From: Xenopus tropicalis
Lineage: Eukaryota > Chordata > Amphibia > Anura > Pipidae
DNA length: 64,000 bases
Direction of reading: 5' to 3'
Assembly: GCF_000004195.4 (NCBI RefSeq)
Contig: NC_030678.2
Coordinates: 35,941,701-36,005,700, forward strand
Shown: positions 22,439 through 33,912 of the stretch, one piece after another
Position numbering within the stretch: position 1 is the first letter of the stretch
How the letters are laid out: each line of letters begins with the position of its first letter
Program-made: the position numbers and the translations under genes
Notes under the pieces: generated by a model
Database searches by the model: none
What the model was told of the DNA's origin: nothing
The model's input: the letters and a program-made list of their open reading frames with translations, nothing else

Positions 22439-22785
22439 TAAAGCTGGCCATACACGTGGCGATCTGACGATGTTTCGTGCGACCATCGGTCGCACGAAAC
22501 ATTGTCAGATCCGCCACACACCATTCAGGGCTGAATCGGCAGGTAAGGAGGTAGAAACAATAGGATTTCTACCTCCTTCTGCCGATTCAGCGCTGAAGGG
22601 AGATTTTGGTCAGGCGCCTTCTATGGCGCCCGATCAAAATTTTCAAACGGGTCCGATCGGCGAGTCGGCCAATATCAGCAGCCTCCTGCGATATCGGTCG
22701 ACTCGCCGACATTCCATACACGCACCGAATATCGTACGAAACGAGGTTTCGTACGATATTATCGGTGCGTGTATGGCCACCTTAA
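22439..22785 (+). mobile_element. Harbinger-like MITE built of hairpins, complete
   Basis: A 341-bp element at 22,442-22,782 with ends 'AGCTGGCCATACACGTGG' and 'GCGTGTATGGCCACCT', flanked by TAA on both sides (22,439-22,441 and 22,783-22,785). Besides the terminal repeats it contains a chain of internal hairpins: 'GTTTCGTGCGACC' with 'GGTCGCACGAAAC', 'AGGAGGTAGAAA' with 'TTTCTACCTCCT', 'GGCGCC' pairs, and 'ATATCGTACGAAAC' with 'GTTTCGTACGATAT'. The 145-codon frame over it is a by-product. Confidence 0.9.
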
Positions 22786-22980
22786 GTCAAAGATCTTCTG
22801 TTGAGGACTTTAAAAATCAAGTACTTTAATTTGAAGAGACACTTTCATCAATATGCCAAGATGCGGTATTATTTGTGTCTGAAAAACCTGCATTATACTA
22901 AATAAATTGTAAATTACAGCATCAAATCAACAAACAAACGGTATTGCGTGACAACATTGTATAATAAAGCAGTAGAATTC

Positions 22981-23959
22981 TTAAAGGGGTTGTAAATCCA
23001 ACTATAACACTGTCCCACTGTCCCTATAATTGCTATAGAAGTTGCTAGAAAACTTAATTATAGATGCAAGAAAATTTACCAATGAGAATTCTACGGATCA
23101 AAAAACTTCACTATAAATGCAAAATAATCTGCCATTGAGAATGCTGATTCCCAGCACTATGTCGGGCATCTTGCTGTTATCTTACATATAGAGAGAATTA
23201 TGTCATTTTTTTTTCTTCATTATATTACAATGGAATCAGACATGGGGATAAAGGAGAGACTTGTTCAGTGCTGGGAAACTGTACTTAATGCTCCCAACTC
23301 CAATTGCAGGAACAGAGAACAGGGAGCCAGATTTATACAAATCACCTGCGATTCTCATTGGAGGACTTTTTGCATCTTAAGAAGTCGCTGGCCCTGAAGA
23401 TTTGGGAAAAAGTTTTGAAAACGTTTTATTGTCCAATATTGCTTTAAGAATACAAGAATTCTCATTGAAGGATATTTTGCATTTTGCAATGTCTTAAATC
23501 AGAAAGAAAGGTATAAACTAAGTAAGCTTTATCAGAAAGGTCTATGTAAATACAGCCATAAGCAGAAATGCTGCACTGACTTCTCTATGAAAAGATTTCT
23601 TGTGTTTGTAATTCCTGTGCCAGAGACACGCAGCTCTCTGCTGTCTCCTCTCTCCTGCTCCCCCCTCCCTCAAGAATGCTAAGAACTCACTCCCCCCCTT
23701 AGCAATGTGGATCTGAGCCAATCAGCAGAAGCTGACTCATAGTCTTACTAACTAAGCATGTTCACTTGGTCTGACTGTCTGTGCAAGAGTGAGGCATTAT
23801 GGGAACTTTCTTTACACAGCTCAGCATTTTTTCTTCCTGTTTGGCTTCTGATCTTCTGAACAGGTGAAATATGGGGAGACTTAAGGGCACTATTGAGACA
23901 ACTGAAGGTATGCCTGCAGCTTCGGATTAACTCTTTATTAGCCTTTCCTTCTCCTTTAA
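22981..23959 (+). mobile_element. T2/Kolobok-like element, 979 bp
   Basis: Starts TTAAAGGGG (22,981) and ends CTCCTTTAA (23,959), with TTAA at both ends, the T2-type target. The right end 'TTTCCTTCTCCTTTAA' is typical of Xenopus T2 MITEs. The interior has related segments: 'ATTCTCATTGGAGGA' near 23,352 and 'ATTCTCATTGAAGGATATT' near 23,458. Left and right termini agree over only about the first nine bases, so this could be a chimera of two elements. It is inserted in the older repeat also seen at 171-431. No coding capacity. Confidence 0.7.
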
Positions 23960-24052
23960 TGTCCTATATATATTGATAATGGAGAAACTCTTGTCTCTGT
24001 CTTCATGAGTTTTTTTGTCACAGCCTCATTGCACCCCTGCCTAAAGGTGAGC
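23957..24052 (+). repeat. Old interspersed repeat, second copy
   Basis: Partner of 337-428; here 'GCCTAAAGGTGAGCACAAC' is uninterrupted and shows the empty site of LINE copy A. Confidence 0.6.
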
Positions 24053-24714
24053 ACAACATTTTGCTATGGGAAAATCTTTACCTGAAAAACTTTTCCAGGA
24101 TTCACATTTGAACAAAAGGGCACATTTAACCCTTTGCCTAGGAAAAACAGAATGAATGTCCCAGCCACTAAAAATGCAGAGTGTCAAAAAAGGTGAAATT
24201 CCCCTTTGGGGTTAAATGTAAATCTAAGTGAAAGTATTAATAGCAAAGTTTAACATATACCTGTACCCATAGCAACCAATCAGGCATCTGCTCTCAGAGG
24301 AAAAATCTACTCTAAAAATTCAGTCAGATAGGCAGTGATGGAAGCGGCGTGTCATGCCTGGATACACTCCCTTTAACCACCTGATCCCTATACATTTGTT
24401 CATTTCTACTCATTAAAATGACTTGGAAAGATACTATCATATAAAAGTGTTGGATTTGGCTGTATACAGTGTGCTTGGCAGGGCTGGATTTTGGGTCCTT
24501 ACTGCCCTAGGGAATTGCCTGACTTTGGCTATTGGCGCAGGTGTGCTCTATTGGCTGCAATTTTTTTGTTTTGCATTTTATTTTCGTTTTACTTATAGGC
24601 ACCCGAGGGCCACTCAAAGCTGGAAAGAGAATAGAGTTAGAAAAACTATAATTACATTTTGGAAACATTATGACTACTTGAATGCTGGAAATACTTTACT
24701 CTAGTACTCTAGTA
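24053..24714. other. Unassigned non-coding stretch
   Basis: Contains one 'CCCATAGCAACCAATCAGGC' motif at about 24,268, probably a remnant of the palindromic MITE type seen at 30,714. Nothing else recognised. Confidence 0.35.
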
Positions 24715-24989
24715 CACATGGGCAGTGCCGGATTTCTTATTCGGGAGCCCCGAGGCCGCCCACATTTGTCGCCCGCCGCCGCACATGCGCATACGGGGGG
24801 CGTTCACGAATGCACCTGTGCGGCGGGCGAAAAAAAGCCACCTGCATGTGCGACATTTAAACTCACATACGGAGCAGTGGAAAGAGGTCCCCATTGTTCC
24901 GTATGGGAGCAAAATTTCAAAATTTTGGTGCGGTGGGGCTTGCTGCCCCTAAATTAGGGCCTTGCCACAAATCCGGGCCTGCACATGGG
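24715..24989 (+). mobile_element. hAT-like MITE, 'CAGTGCCGGATTT' family
   Basis: A 259-bp element at 24,723-24,981 with ends 'CAGTGCCGGATTTCTT' and 'CACAAATCCGGGCCTG', flanked by the perfect 8-bp duplication CACATGGG (24,715-24,722 and 24,982-24,989). It is much richer in G and C than its surroundings, and so it carries overlapping open frames on both strands, none of them a gene. Confidence 0.92.
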
Positions 24990-25065
24990 CCTAGCCACAA
25001 GGATTCAGTCATGTGATTCTAACTCAGGCTCAAAAAAACTTTTGTGTTTGGTCCATGTGAGGTAT

Positions 25066-26257
25066 ACATAGTTACATAGGGTTGAAAAAAGACCAGTGTC
25101 CATCAAGTTCAACCCATCCAAGTAAACCCAGCACACACAACCAATCTATACACTCACATACATAAACTATATATACAACCACTAGTACTAACTGTAGAAA
25201 TTAGTATCACAATAGCCTTGGATATTCTGATTGTTCAAGAACTCATCTAGGCCCCTCTTAAGGCATTAACAGAATCTGCCATTACCCCATCACTATGAAG
25301 GGCATTCCACAACCTCACTGCCCTCACCGTGAAAAACCACCTACACTGCTTCAAATGGAAGCCCCGTTCCTCTAATCTATAGGGGTGACCTCTGGTGCGT
25401 TGATTGTTTTTATGGGAAAAAAGAACATCCCCCATCTGCCTATAATCCCCTCTAATGTACTTGTACAGAGTAATCATGTCCCCTCGCAAGCGCCTCTTTT
25501 CCAAAGAAAACAACCCCAACCTCGACAGTCTAACCTCATAGCTTAAATCTTCCATCCCCTTAACCAGTTTAGTTGCACGTCTCTGCACTCTCTCCAGCTC
25601 ATTAATATCCTTCTTAAGGACTGGAGCCCAAAACTGCACCGCATACTCAAGGTGAGGCCTTACCAGGGACCTAGAAAGAGGCAAAATTATGTTTTCATCC
25701 CTTGAGTCAATGCCCTTTTTTATACAAGACAGCACTTTATTTGCTGTAGTAGCCACAGAATGACACTGCCTGGAATTAGACAACTTGTTATCTACAAAAA
25801 CCCCTAGATCCTTCTCCATTAAGGATGCCCCCAACACACTACCATTCAGTAGATAGTTCTCATTTATATTATTTCTACCAAAGTGCATAACTTTGCACTT
25901 ATCAACATTGAACCTCATTTTCCAGTCTGCTGCCCAGTTATCTAATTTTGTCAAATCGCTCTGCAAAGCGGCAGCATCCTGCATGGAACTTATAGTTTTG
26001 CACAATTTTGTGTCATCAGCAAAAATAGAAACAGTACTGTCTATGCCCACCTCAAGGTCATTAATAAACAAGTTAAAAAGCAAAGGCCCAAGGACTGACC
26101 CCTGCGGTACTCCACTAACCACACTGGCCCAATTAGAAAATGTTCCATTTACAACCACTCTTTGTACTCTATCCTTCAGCCAGTTCTCTATCCAATTACA
26201 AATATTATGTTCTAGGCCAATATTCCTTAATTTGATTATTAACCTTCTGTGATAGGT
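25066..26257 (-). mobile_element. CR1/L2-type LINE, 5'-truncated (copy C)
   Basis: Minus-strand copy, tail at 25,066-25,085 ('CATAGTTACATAGGGTTG' read on the plus strand). It covers the same part of the element as copy B and is truncated at nearly the same point. In the first 187 or so shared residues the two proteins differ at seven positions by my count, so both come from a close common source. Confidence 0.9.
25247..26245 (-). pseudogene. LINE reverse transcriptase fragment (copy C)
   Basis: The longest uninterrupted reading frame in the window, about 303 codons from an internal GTG (26,158) and open somewhat further upstream. It includes 'GVPQGSVLGPLLFNLFIND' (residues about 16-34), the FADD catalytic box (about 46-49), and the C-terminal part with 'RLSRLGLFSLEKRRLRGD' and 'WFFTVRAVRLWNAL'. 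The frame ends early because a T is missing in 'GCCTTTAAG' near 25,262, giving 'NALRGA' and a stop. It lacks the endonuclease and the N-terminal RT motifs, so it cannot act alone. Confidence 0.9.
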
Positions 26258-27551
26258 AGATAATCAAAAGACCATTAAAAAAAACTCTTTGATCCTTCAT
26301 GATTGTTTCGTTCCACAGATAAGCAGGGCAAAAAGCATAGATTTTTTTATGATTAAGACAACTAGCAAAAGTATGTTCAACACAAGCCCTATTCATTGAG
26401 CTCATAAACAGGGGGGTATACTGCCCCTATAATTTTTTGCTACCCTGTACAGAAACATACCATAAAATGATGCCAGCATACATATTTCCACAGGTGATCA
26501 CTATAGTAGGGTATATCATCCCTTTAAAAGGACACTAAAACAACATTAAGCTTCAAAATATTGTTGGTTCTATTTTCCCTCTAGATAGGAAAGAAACTGC
26601 TGGAGTATTTTTCCACATGGAGAGTATTTTGTTGACTGATTTTTATTTACTATGTATGTCAAACAATATACATATCTGTGATATATAGCTAGACTACAAA
26701 GCCATTATCCCTTGTGTTACAAATACATGATTGCCTTATCAGCACAGTAGCACATATGGCACCTCCATAGATCTCACTGTGTTTAAGACAATGCGGAAGG
26801 TGTAGGCAAAACTGGGAATATTCATCACAAGTGTGATCACCGGCGATAATGACAGTGGACTGAATGTGGCCCACAGATATAAATGCTCCAAACCGTAATG
26901 TCTAACAGATACAAATCTCTGAAAAAAAATCAGACTAGGGTTAAATGAAACTAAAATCTCTTCTTTCAGTTATGTTTTTTCCAGGCATTATACCTAATGG
27001 CCTATACTGGGCATGGTACTGGAAAATATATATTAATATATATATATTAGTTAAAACCTTTAAAAGCAGTAGTTGCAGCAGGTTGTATTGAGGAAGGCTA
27101 ACAAATCCATACTTTAGTTTACTTAATGCAGATAGGAGGCTGAGTGGACCTTGGGGCTGAGGACTGAGAAGGCATCACAAAAACAGAACTAGGGCAACAT
27201 AAAATGTAAATAAAGCACTTTCTGTGCCTTAGTCAGGACTGAAGGATGCGTGGATGGAATGTATTGATGGCATGCTATGGTGTAATGCATGCACAGTAAT
27301 GCATCCTTCAATATACTGTCAGAGGGATAGAGAAGGTCACAGAGCCAATCCCTTGGGGATCATGTATTTCCAGTAATTATTAAAATTTGCATACTCATAT
27401 GGGTACTTCATTAATTGTGTTTTTGTAAGTACTTATTCAAAAGTGGAGAATGCAGGCATGATTTTTCTGGGGAACATTTTTAATTCTGCAGAATCAGAAT
27501 CTTTAGGCAGATGATTCACAGTTACGCAAGAAACAATGTACTTCTTGAATG
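26258..27551. other. Unassigned non-coding stretch
   Basis: A 'CCCTTTAAAAGGACACTAA' at about 26,520-26,540 might be a T2-type terminus, but no partner was found. Short AT simple sequence lies at 27,025-27,050. Confidence 0.35.
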
Positions 27552-27552
27552 A

Positions 27553-27605
<53 letters not shown>

Positions 27606-27917
27606 CAGATAGATAGATAGACAGATAGATAGATGATTGATAGATAGATAGATAGATGATTGATAGATAGATAGATAGATAGATAGATGAGATAGATAGA
27701 CAGATAGATAGATGATAGATAGATAGATAGATAGATGAGATAGATAGACAGATAGATAGATGATAGACAGATAGATAGATAGAGATAGATAGATAGATAG
27801 ATAGATAGATGATAGACAGATAGATAGATAGATAGATAAATAGACAGATAGATAGATGATAGATAGCTAGATAGATAGATAGACATAGATAGATAGACAC
27901 AGATAGATAGATAGATA
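27552..27917. repeat. GATA/GACA microsatellite, 366 bp
   Basis: Nearly uninterrupted GATA units with scattered GACA, GATGA and GAGATA variants. Open frames of up to 155 codons reading SIYLSIYL on the minus strand come only from the repeat. Confidence 0.97.
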
Positions 27918-28050
27918 TTTAAGATCTACAGTTAGTTAGTTGGTATAGATATTGGTATATATGAGCATATAGATAGGTTTGTATGAGTGTGTATGTATAT
28001 ATATGTGCACTGTGTACATTTGGAGGGGTTAAACTAAATGGATAATTCAA
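27918..28050 (+). mobile_element. Decayed LINE 3' UTR next to the GATA array
   Basis: 'ATCTACAGTTAGTTAGTTGG', then 'GTTTGTATGAGTGTGTATG' and 'GGGGTTAAACTAAATGGAT' follow the order of the 3' UTR of LINE copies A-C ('ATCTACAGTTAGTACTAGTG', 'GTATGTGAGTGTATAG', 'GGGTTGAACTTGATGGAC'). On the other side of the array, 'TACTTCTTGAATGAATAGA' resembles 'GAGTTCTTGATCAATCAGA'. The array therefore seems to have grown inside a LINE tail. Confidence 0.6.
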
Positions 28051-28084
28051 TATCTTACATGGAAACCTAGTATCAAAAAAAACT

Positions 28085-28345
28085 CAACTATTGGAAGGCC
28101 ATTTCCCATAGAGTCCAATTGAAGCAAATAATTTAAATTCTTAAATTGATTGCCTTTTCTCGGTAATAAATAATAAAACTTGTTCTTGATGGTAACTAAG
28201 CTGCATGAATCCTATTGGGTTTATTTAATACTAAACTATTTGTTAGCAGACTTGGTGATTTGGTATGGTGATCCAAATAACGGAAAGATCCCTTATCTGG
28301 GAAACCCCAGGTCCCATGCATTCCAAATAATAGATTCCACACCTG
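28085..28345 (+). mobile_element. TATCC-family element, left end eroded
   Basis: Interior markers 'CATAGAGTCCAATTGAAGC', 'CCTATTGGGTTTATTTAATA' and 'AACGGAAAGATCCCTTATC' match the other copies; the right end is a mutated 'GATTCCACACCTG'. Confidence 0.75.
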
Positions 28346-30713
28346 TATATAGATTGGTGTGATTTTGGTGTGCCCTCTGTGTGCTATCCTTATTGAGAGC
28401 CCCGGCTGTATTCAGTATTTAAATGACAGTGATTATATAGTCTAGTTATCCTTCAGCAATCGAGCCTGTCCCACCTCCTAATCACTGCTTCTACTCACCC
28501 TTCTGTGCTCTTCTCCTTCTTTCTTATCTCTTGACAGTGACACACAGTGAAATTCAGCATTGCACAGCCAAATGTTTCAGACTAAATTACATGGCTGCTT
28601 GGTTTTTCTGCATATATACACAATATTATTAATATTTAGCCACATACACAGCCCTTTGCAGAAGCATAAAATGTAAGAGGATAATGTATTGCAAAGACAA
28701 ATATTCAGTTTTTATTGCCAAGTTGAAAACACATTTCTGCCCCAGGAGATGTAATGTATTTAATAACATAGTAATATTTGTATGAAATTTCGTAGTAAGG
28801 TTTAAATGAGAACTAAAGTTAGCATCACTGGCAGGGTGGGCCAATTTGTTGAAGCAGGCACAAAAATGCCAGCTTGGAACTCTGCCATCTTAGTCCCTAC
28901 TTTAATGTAGCCCATGGGGAGCTCCAAATGGGTAAATGTGCAATATAGTAATTTGTTGGACCTTCCTGTATCTGGGACCATGGAGGAAGATGGCGGTGTG
29001 GCAGATTTTCTGACTTTCTTTCTCCAGACTTTGCACTGCATTGAGAATGCTTAGTGCCTATTCTTTTAATGAAGAGAGTACTACGGCTGGGTAATTTCTT
29101 GCTCTAAAGAGGAAAACCCTGAAACTAAATTTACTTTCTGGAAGTTAAAAAAACAGGTATGACCAGAATCTCTAGGACCATAATGATTGAATGCAATAAA
29201 CTTGTTATAAAGTAGCATCTTTTACCCATGTCTGCTGTGTGTAATGAGATAGGGATAAACTTTGCTCATGTTACTATATAAACCCCTTTATAACTTCTTA
29301 GATACGAAATGGAACTACCACTGGTCTTATCTACTGTGGGGACCAGTTTGGACCATTTTGGTGGGTATTGCTGCCCGACAGGTCATGGGTTCCTGGGGGC
29401 TGGGGAGGAAAATGATGCCCCTCTATCTCTCCTGCTGCAGCAGCTGCACATATAATATATATACAATATAGTTTTATCTTGCAAGGCTGTGCCAAACAGT
29501 CTGGAGGGGGAAAGTCGGAGCTGGGAAGTACCACTGTGCTGGGCCCCTGTGGGCAGGCAGCCTGATTGGGCCTAATAGGTTTAATCTGCCAAAGGCTAAG
29601 TAAGACCTTCCCAGCTAGCTTCGCCCCTTTTGGGGTCCACAAAGTGAGACTGTTCCAGCTATATTGGAACATTTGGGGGTTATGTTAAAGTAAAGTCTTT
29701 GCTGCTGTTACACACACACTGCTATATATAAACAGGGTAAAGAATTTAGCGCAACAAGAGTTTCTGTATTTTATTTGCTGTTAGCATCCTGTGTAGCTTA
29801 TGCAATAAAAATTTTAATTAATCTACATTAATCTATTTAAAATGTATTCAGGAGGGGGCAGTACAGATAGACCCTGCACTACAGCAGCATTAGACAGAGC
29901 ACGTATTTAAGAGCCATGTGCAATGGACATATGCTGAACGCATTTACATGTTTGTTTGTATTCCAAGCCTTTTGGCTTACTTGCATCCTATGTATCAAGC
30001 AGCAAATTTCAAACAAAGTTATGGCTGAGATTTGTAAAATAACAACGGATACAGGTCTCTGTCTCCTAATATTCCCTAGGGGGCTCGTTGCCTTGGGAAT
30101 CATATGTAAAACCAACAAATAACAAATTAGCATCGGGGCATAATGACTAGTCAGCGTAACTTCCAACAACTACACCATGGCTACAGCTCTCCTGGGGAAG
30201 TTTGCTCTTTCCAGTGATCTATTTACCATTGGCACCACCTGTGGTCCTGGCACTTTGTCATTACTTGCACTTCCTGGAATGAAGCAACTGCTGGCTCATT
30301 GCCCCATGCTCGGCGCTAGCATTCTCTATGCCATCTTGCCATTGCAGCCATGTCGGAAAGGCATAAGCACAGTATTCCTGACACTGAAATATCCAATATC
30401 CCATCTTAAGGTTTCCTGGTTATTTCCCCATCACATTACAAACTACATTACCCTTTATGTTTTTTTTGTTATTCTCTTATCCAAAAAGACATTAGGTTCG
30501 TCTATTGGGGGGTTGACAAAATCTTGTCATTTAGTTACAGGGAGCACCCAATATTTCACCCTATGTCTTTGCACCAGTACAGCAACATAAGCGTAAGGGA
30601 CCATCTTAGCACCTATGAACTGCGTGTGCAGCAACATAATTGTAAGAGGCCCCTGAACCGTTCCTGCCATTTTCTTCCTTAACCCTCCCGGGGCTCTGCA
30701 GCAGCACACATAT
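28346..30713. other. Unassigned non-coding stretch
   Basis: No element recognised. The 137-codon frame at 30,177-30,590 has a good start context (CACCATGGC) but no recognisable domain. Confidence 0.35.
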
Positions 30714-30890
30714 GGGGCATATTTATTAAAATTGGAGACAAACATCACTGATGATGTTTCTCATAGCAACCAATCAGATCTTTGATTTTGTTTTTTTAAA
30801 TGTAGGTGACCGTTCAAATCTAATTGCTGATTTGTTGCTATGGGCAATATCCCCAGTGATGTTTGTCTCCAGTGTTAATAAATACACCCC
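30714..30890. mobile_element. Palindromic MITE, 'ATAGCAACCAATCAG' type
   Basis: A 177-bp inverted-repeat element: 'GGGGCATATTTATTAAA' and 'GGAGACAAACATCA' on the left are mirrored by 'TGATGTTTGTCTCC' and 'TTAATAAATACACCCC' on the right. Inside are 'CATAGCAACCAATCAGA' and 'TTGTTGCTATGGGC'. Target duplication not clear. Confidence 0.75.
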
Positions 30891-31990
30891 ACAGTGTACA
30901 AAAGGAACACCCATAGTGGCATACGTCTTCAATAGTGGTGAAAATGTACCCCTGTATTGTGCAACGATTGTACCTAGCGGAGAGCAGTAAGCCTCCAAAC
31001 TTCATTGTGGCTAAAAAAAAAGGCAAATTGCATAGATTAAAGCACAGTTCCTATTTGCAGCTTCTATTCCCCCGTGTCCTGAGACTGCAAGCACACAGCT
31101 GAAAAGTAAGTGTGAAAAATACTCTGGAGGGGAATTATGGAATCCTTTCAAATATTTATCAGCTAGAATCCGATTCTAAAACTGATAATCTCTGAAATGA
31201 GTCTGGGAGATGGCTTTATGCGATAGTAAATACTAGGGCCTCCATAGTTAATTGCCCTTAGTGAGTTAACTTGCATTGCCTTCGTGCTTTATATCGCTAT
31301 GTTTCCTTTTAAGGGTCCGCCAATCTGTTATGTATAAATAGTAACCATAGAGCGCCTCGCTGCTCAGATTCATGGAGAACATACACCGTATGGAAATGTT
31401 CAAATTGTACTAGATATGGGGGTTACAGGCATTATCGCTATTTATCTTGAAATATGTTATTTTTATCTCAGATCCTAAGAGCATGATCAACAAGCACCAT
31501 TACTATTATAGTTATTACTGCTTCCGAGGCTTGTTCTGTATATCTAGCTATAAACAGGGGCATAGTCTATGGAAAGCGGATATTTTAAGACCACTGCATA
31601 CACGGACACAGAGATAATGAAGGGAGTTTATCACGGTTATTGCTATGTTTAGAATGCAAGGACCATTTAAATGTTAGTATGATCCATATCTTGTTTCTTC
31701 GCTGATGCCTAATTTGGAAAAGAGCACTGTGTACCTGAGCAGTTTTAAATCTACTTGTAATTGGAATAATTAAGATTTTAGCCCTTGTAGATGTGTGTGA
31801 TTTGTGGTGCAACCTATCTTGTGCTGCAGCAAGTTCCAGATTATAATGGCTCTGCTGCTGCAGCCAATAGCTTTAGTTTTGTTTTAGCAATAGGTTTGTT
31901 TTACATGTAATATTTAGTTATTAATTAGGCCACCTTAAACTCTGGGGGTCATTTAACAATGCCCTAAAGGCACTCATTTAGCTGCACCTA
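30891..31990. other. Unassigned non-coding stretch
   Basis: No gene or repeat recognised; compositionally complex and not obviously repeat-derived. Confidence 0.35.
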
Positions 31991-32510
31991 GGGTTGCCAC
32001 ATTTTTTGTGGCCCCTTTCCAGCTGATGATGTAAGGTGGGGCAGGGCTGACAAATGGGCAGGGCTATAAGGCAGAGGGATCAGAGCTTTGAAACTATCAG
32101 TAAAACTGGAGGGAGCTGCAGGGGAAGCATTAATGAGCAGGAAGGAAGGGGAGTGGGGAAGTGGGATGGAGGAGAGTGGGGATGGAAATTGGGCGGGCCA
32201 CAGGCAGAACATAACGGGATTATAAATTTACCGGCAAGTACATTTGTAATACCAGCCCCGGCCGACGCACCATAGGGTCACAAGACACAAGACAATTTTA
32301 GTGTAGGAGAATACTGGATGATATGCTGTGGGTGGGCTGTAAAATGGGATGTTGACATCAGTGGGTGGATTGAAGGTGTTCATAGGAGAGTGATGACGTC
32401 AACATGTGAAATCATGACGTCTGCGGGTGAACCGTGGGGCAGAATTTCAGTGTATCACATTGTTGGTAAATTTGTAATACCTGCCCCAGCCTTTGTAGGT
32501 GTTTTACTGT
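31991..32510. repeat. Possible decayed 'GGGTTGCCAC' element
   Basis: 'CTAGGGTTGCCACATTTTTT' at 31,988 resembles a Xenopus repeat terminus that I remember. 'TAAATTTACCGGCAAGTACA' with 'TTGTAATACCAGCCCCGGCC' near 32,225 is echoed by 'GGTAAATTTGTAATACCTGC' near 32,465. Purine-rich between. Extent uncertain. Confidence 0.35.
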
Positions 32511-32792
32511 CATCAATAGGCCCAGCAGCCCTTGATTCAGAAAAGGAGGCAGAAGAAAAGTCGCAGGGCCAAGTGCAAATATACAGAAGTGCACAAAGCA
32601 CATATTGATGCAAGTACCTTTAATAAATGGTGTTTTACATGCAACTGACTGTGGGGAATTTTATGGGCCTGTAACTGCACTTGCCGTTGTAAATTGAAAC
32701 TGACTTGCACCTAATAAATCGCACGCTAACATGAACATCAGCTTGCTGGAAATAATGCAATTCCCACACATACTGATGCCAGAAAAGCACTA

Positions 32793-33111
32793 CCAGCTGG
32801 AAAGAGTCCAGAGACGAGCCACTAGATGGGTAATATCAAGGTTGGGGTTGTTTTCTCTGGAGAAATGGCTCTAGCGAGGGGACATGATTACTCTGTACAA
32901 GTACATTAGAGGGGATTATAGACAGATAAGGGGTGCACTTTTTTCCCATAAAAATGATCAACGCACCAGAGGTCACCCCTATAGATTAGAGGAACGGAGC
33001 TTCCATTTGAAGCAGCGTAGGTGGTTTTTCACGGTGAGGGCAGTGAGGTTGGGGAATACCCTTCCTAGAGATGTGGTAATGGCAGACTCTGTTAATGCCT
33101 ATAAGAGGGGC
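32793..33111 (+). mobile_element. CR1/L2-type LINE internal fragment (copy D)
   Basis: Matches copies B and C from 'AGCTGGAAAGAGTCCAGAG' to 'CTATAAGAGGGGC'. It has an internal deletion of about 40 bases after 'GCCACTAGATGGGTA', a TAG in 'GGCTCTAGCGAG', and no 3' UTR. The remaining protein covers 'DMITLYKYIRGDYRQ' to 'DSVNAYKRG'. Dead fragment. Confidence 0.85.
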
Positions 33112-33148
33112 ACAAGCATTATGTACAATGTAACAGGCAACGTATATA

Positions 33149-33486
33149 CAGGTGTAGGACCTGTTATCCAGAATACTGGACCTGAGGACCTGAGATTTTA
33201 AGGTCTTTGATAAGGGGTCTTTCCATAATTTGGATCTCCTTACCTTAAATCTACTGAAAAATTATTTAAACATAAAATACACCCAACAGGGTTGTTTTTT
33301 TTCCAATAAAGATTAATTACAGTATATCTTAGCTGGGATCAAGTACAAGGTACTGTTTTATTATTACAGAGAAAAATCATTTTCAAGAATTTGAATTATT
33401 TGATTATAATAGAGTCTGTGGGAGATAGCCTTAAAGTAATTTGCAGCTTTCTGGATAATGGGTTTCCGGATAACGGGTCCCATACC
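33149..33486 (-). mobile_element. TATCC-family element
   Basis: Reverse orientation: 'CAGGTGTAGGACCTGTTATC' at the left, 'GATAACGGGTCCCATACC' at the right, with 'CCATAATTTGGATCTCC' and 'ATAATGGGTTTCCGGATA' inside. TA precedes the left end. A T tract follows the right end. Confidence 0.8.
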
Positions 33487-33912
33487 ATATTTTTTTTTTT
33501 TTTACGTAGACGAGTATAATGATATGTCTGTATTACAAAAGTAGCATTTAAGAAGACCAGGATATGATTCAGGAACACAACATGCCCTTTATCAAACCAC
33601 AAAAAAATTAGAAAAAGGCCAACAAAACCACATTCTTTCTATGGAGAGTAGCAGGAAATGACTTCATAGCAAATCTCCTAAAAGGGGTGAAATGCATATA
33701 ATATACTCATGTGCCAAGTGAAGTTATATTTTTTGCATGTTACAGGTACCATTCTAAAAGAGATGAAATACATATAATATACATGTTTTGACCTCTGTAA
33801 ATCACACGTAAGTTGTGGTAAATGCGATTTAATGGGAGCCCACTATTATATAATTCAGGAAGGAGGAGGGCTGCATTGTGGGTAAATAAAATGGCCTTTT
33901 GCGTTCATTTTT

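Noticed and set aside
22392..22829. 145-codon plus-strand frame
   Set aside because: It spans a hairpin MITE and both of its flanks.
24682..24957. Overlapping frames on both strands
   Set aside because: They lie in a G/C-rich hAT MITE with few stop codons.
27433..27900. 155-codon minus-strand frame rich in SIYL
   Set aside because: Translation of the GATA array, not a protein.
27552..27917. Regularly spaced direct repeats, considered as a CRISPR array
   Set aside because: Simple GATA tetranucleotides with no spacers, in a vertebrate context.
30177..30590. 137-codon frame with a good start context
   Set aside because: No domain or repeat-independent support; the start context alone is weak evidence.
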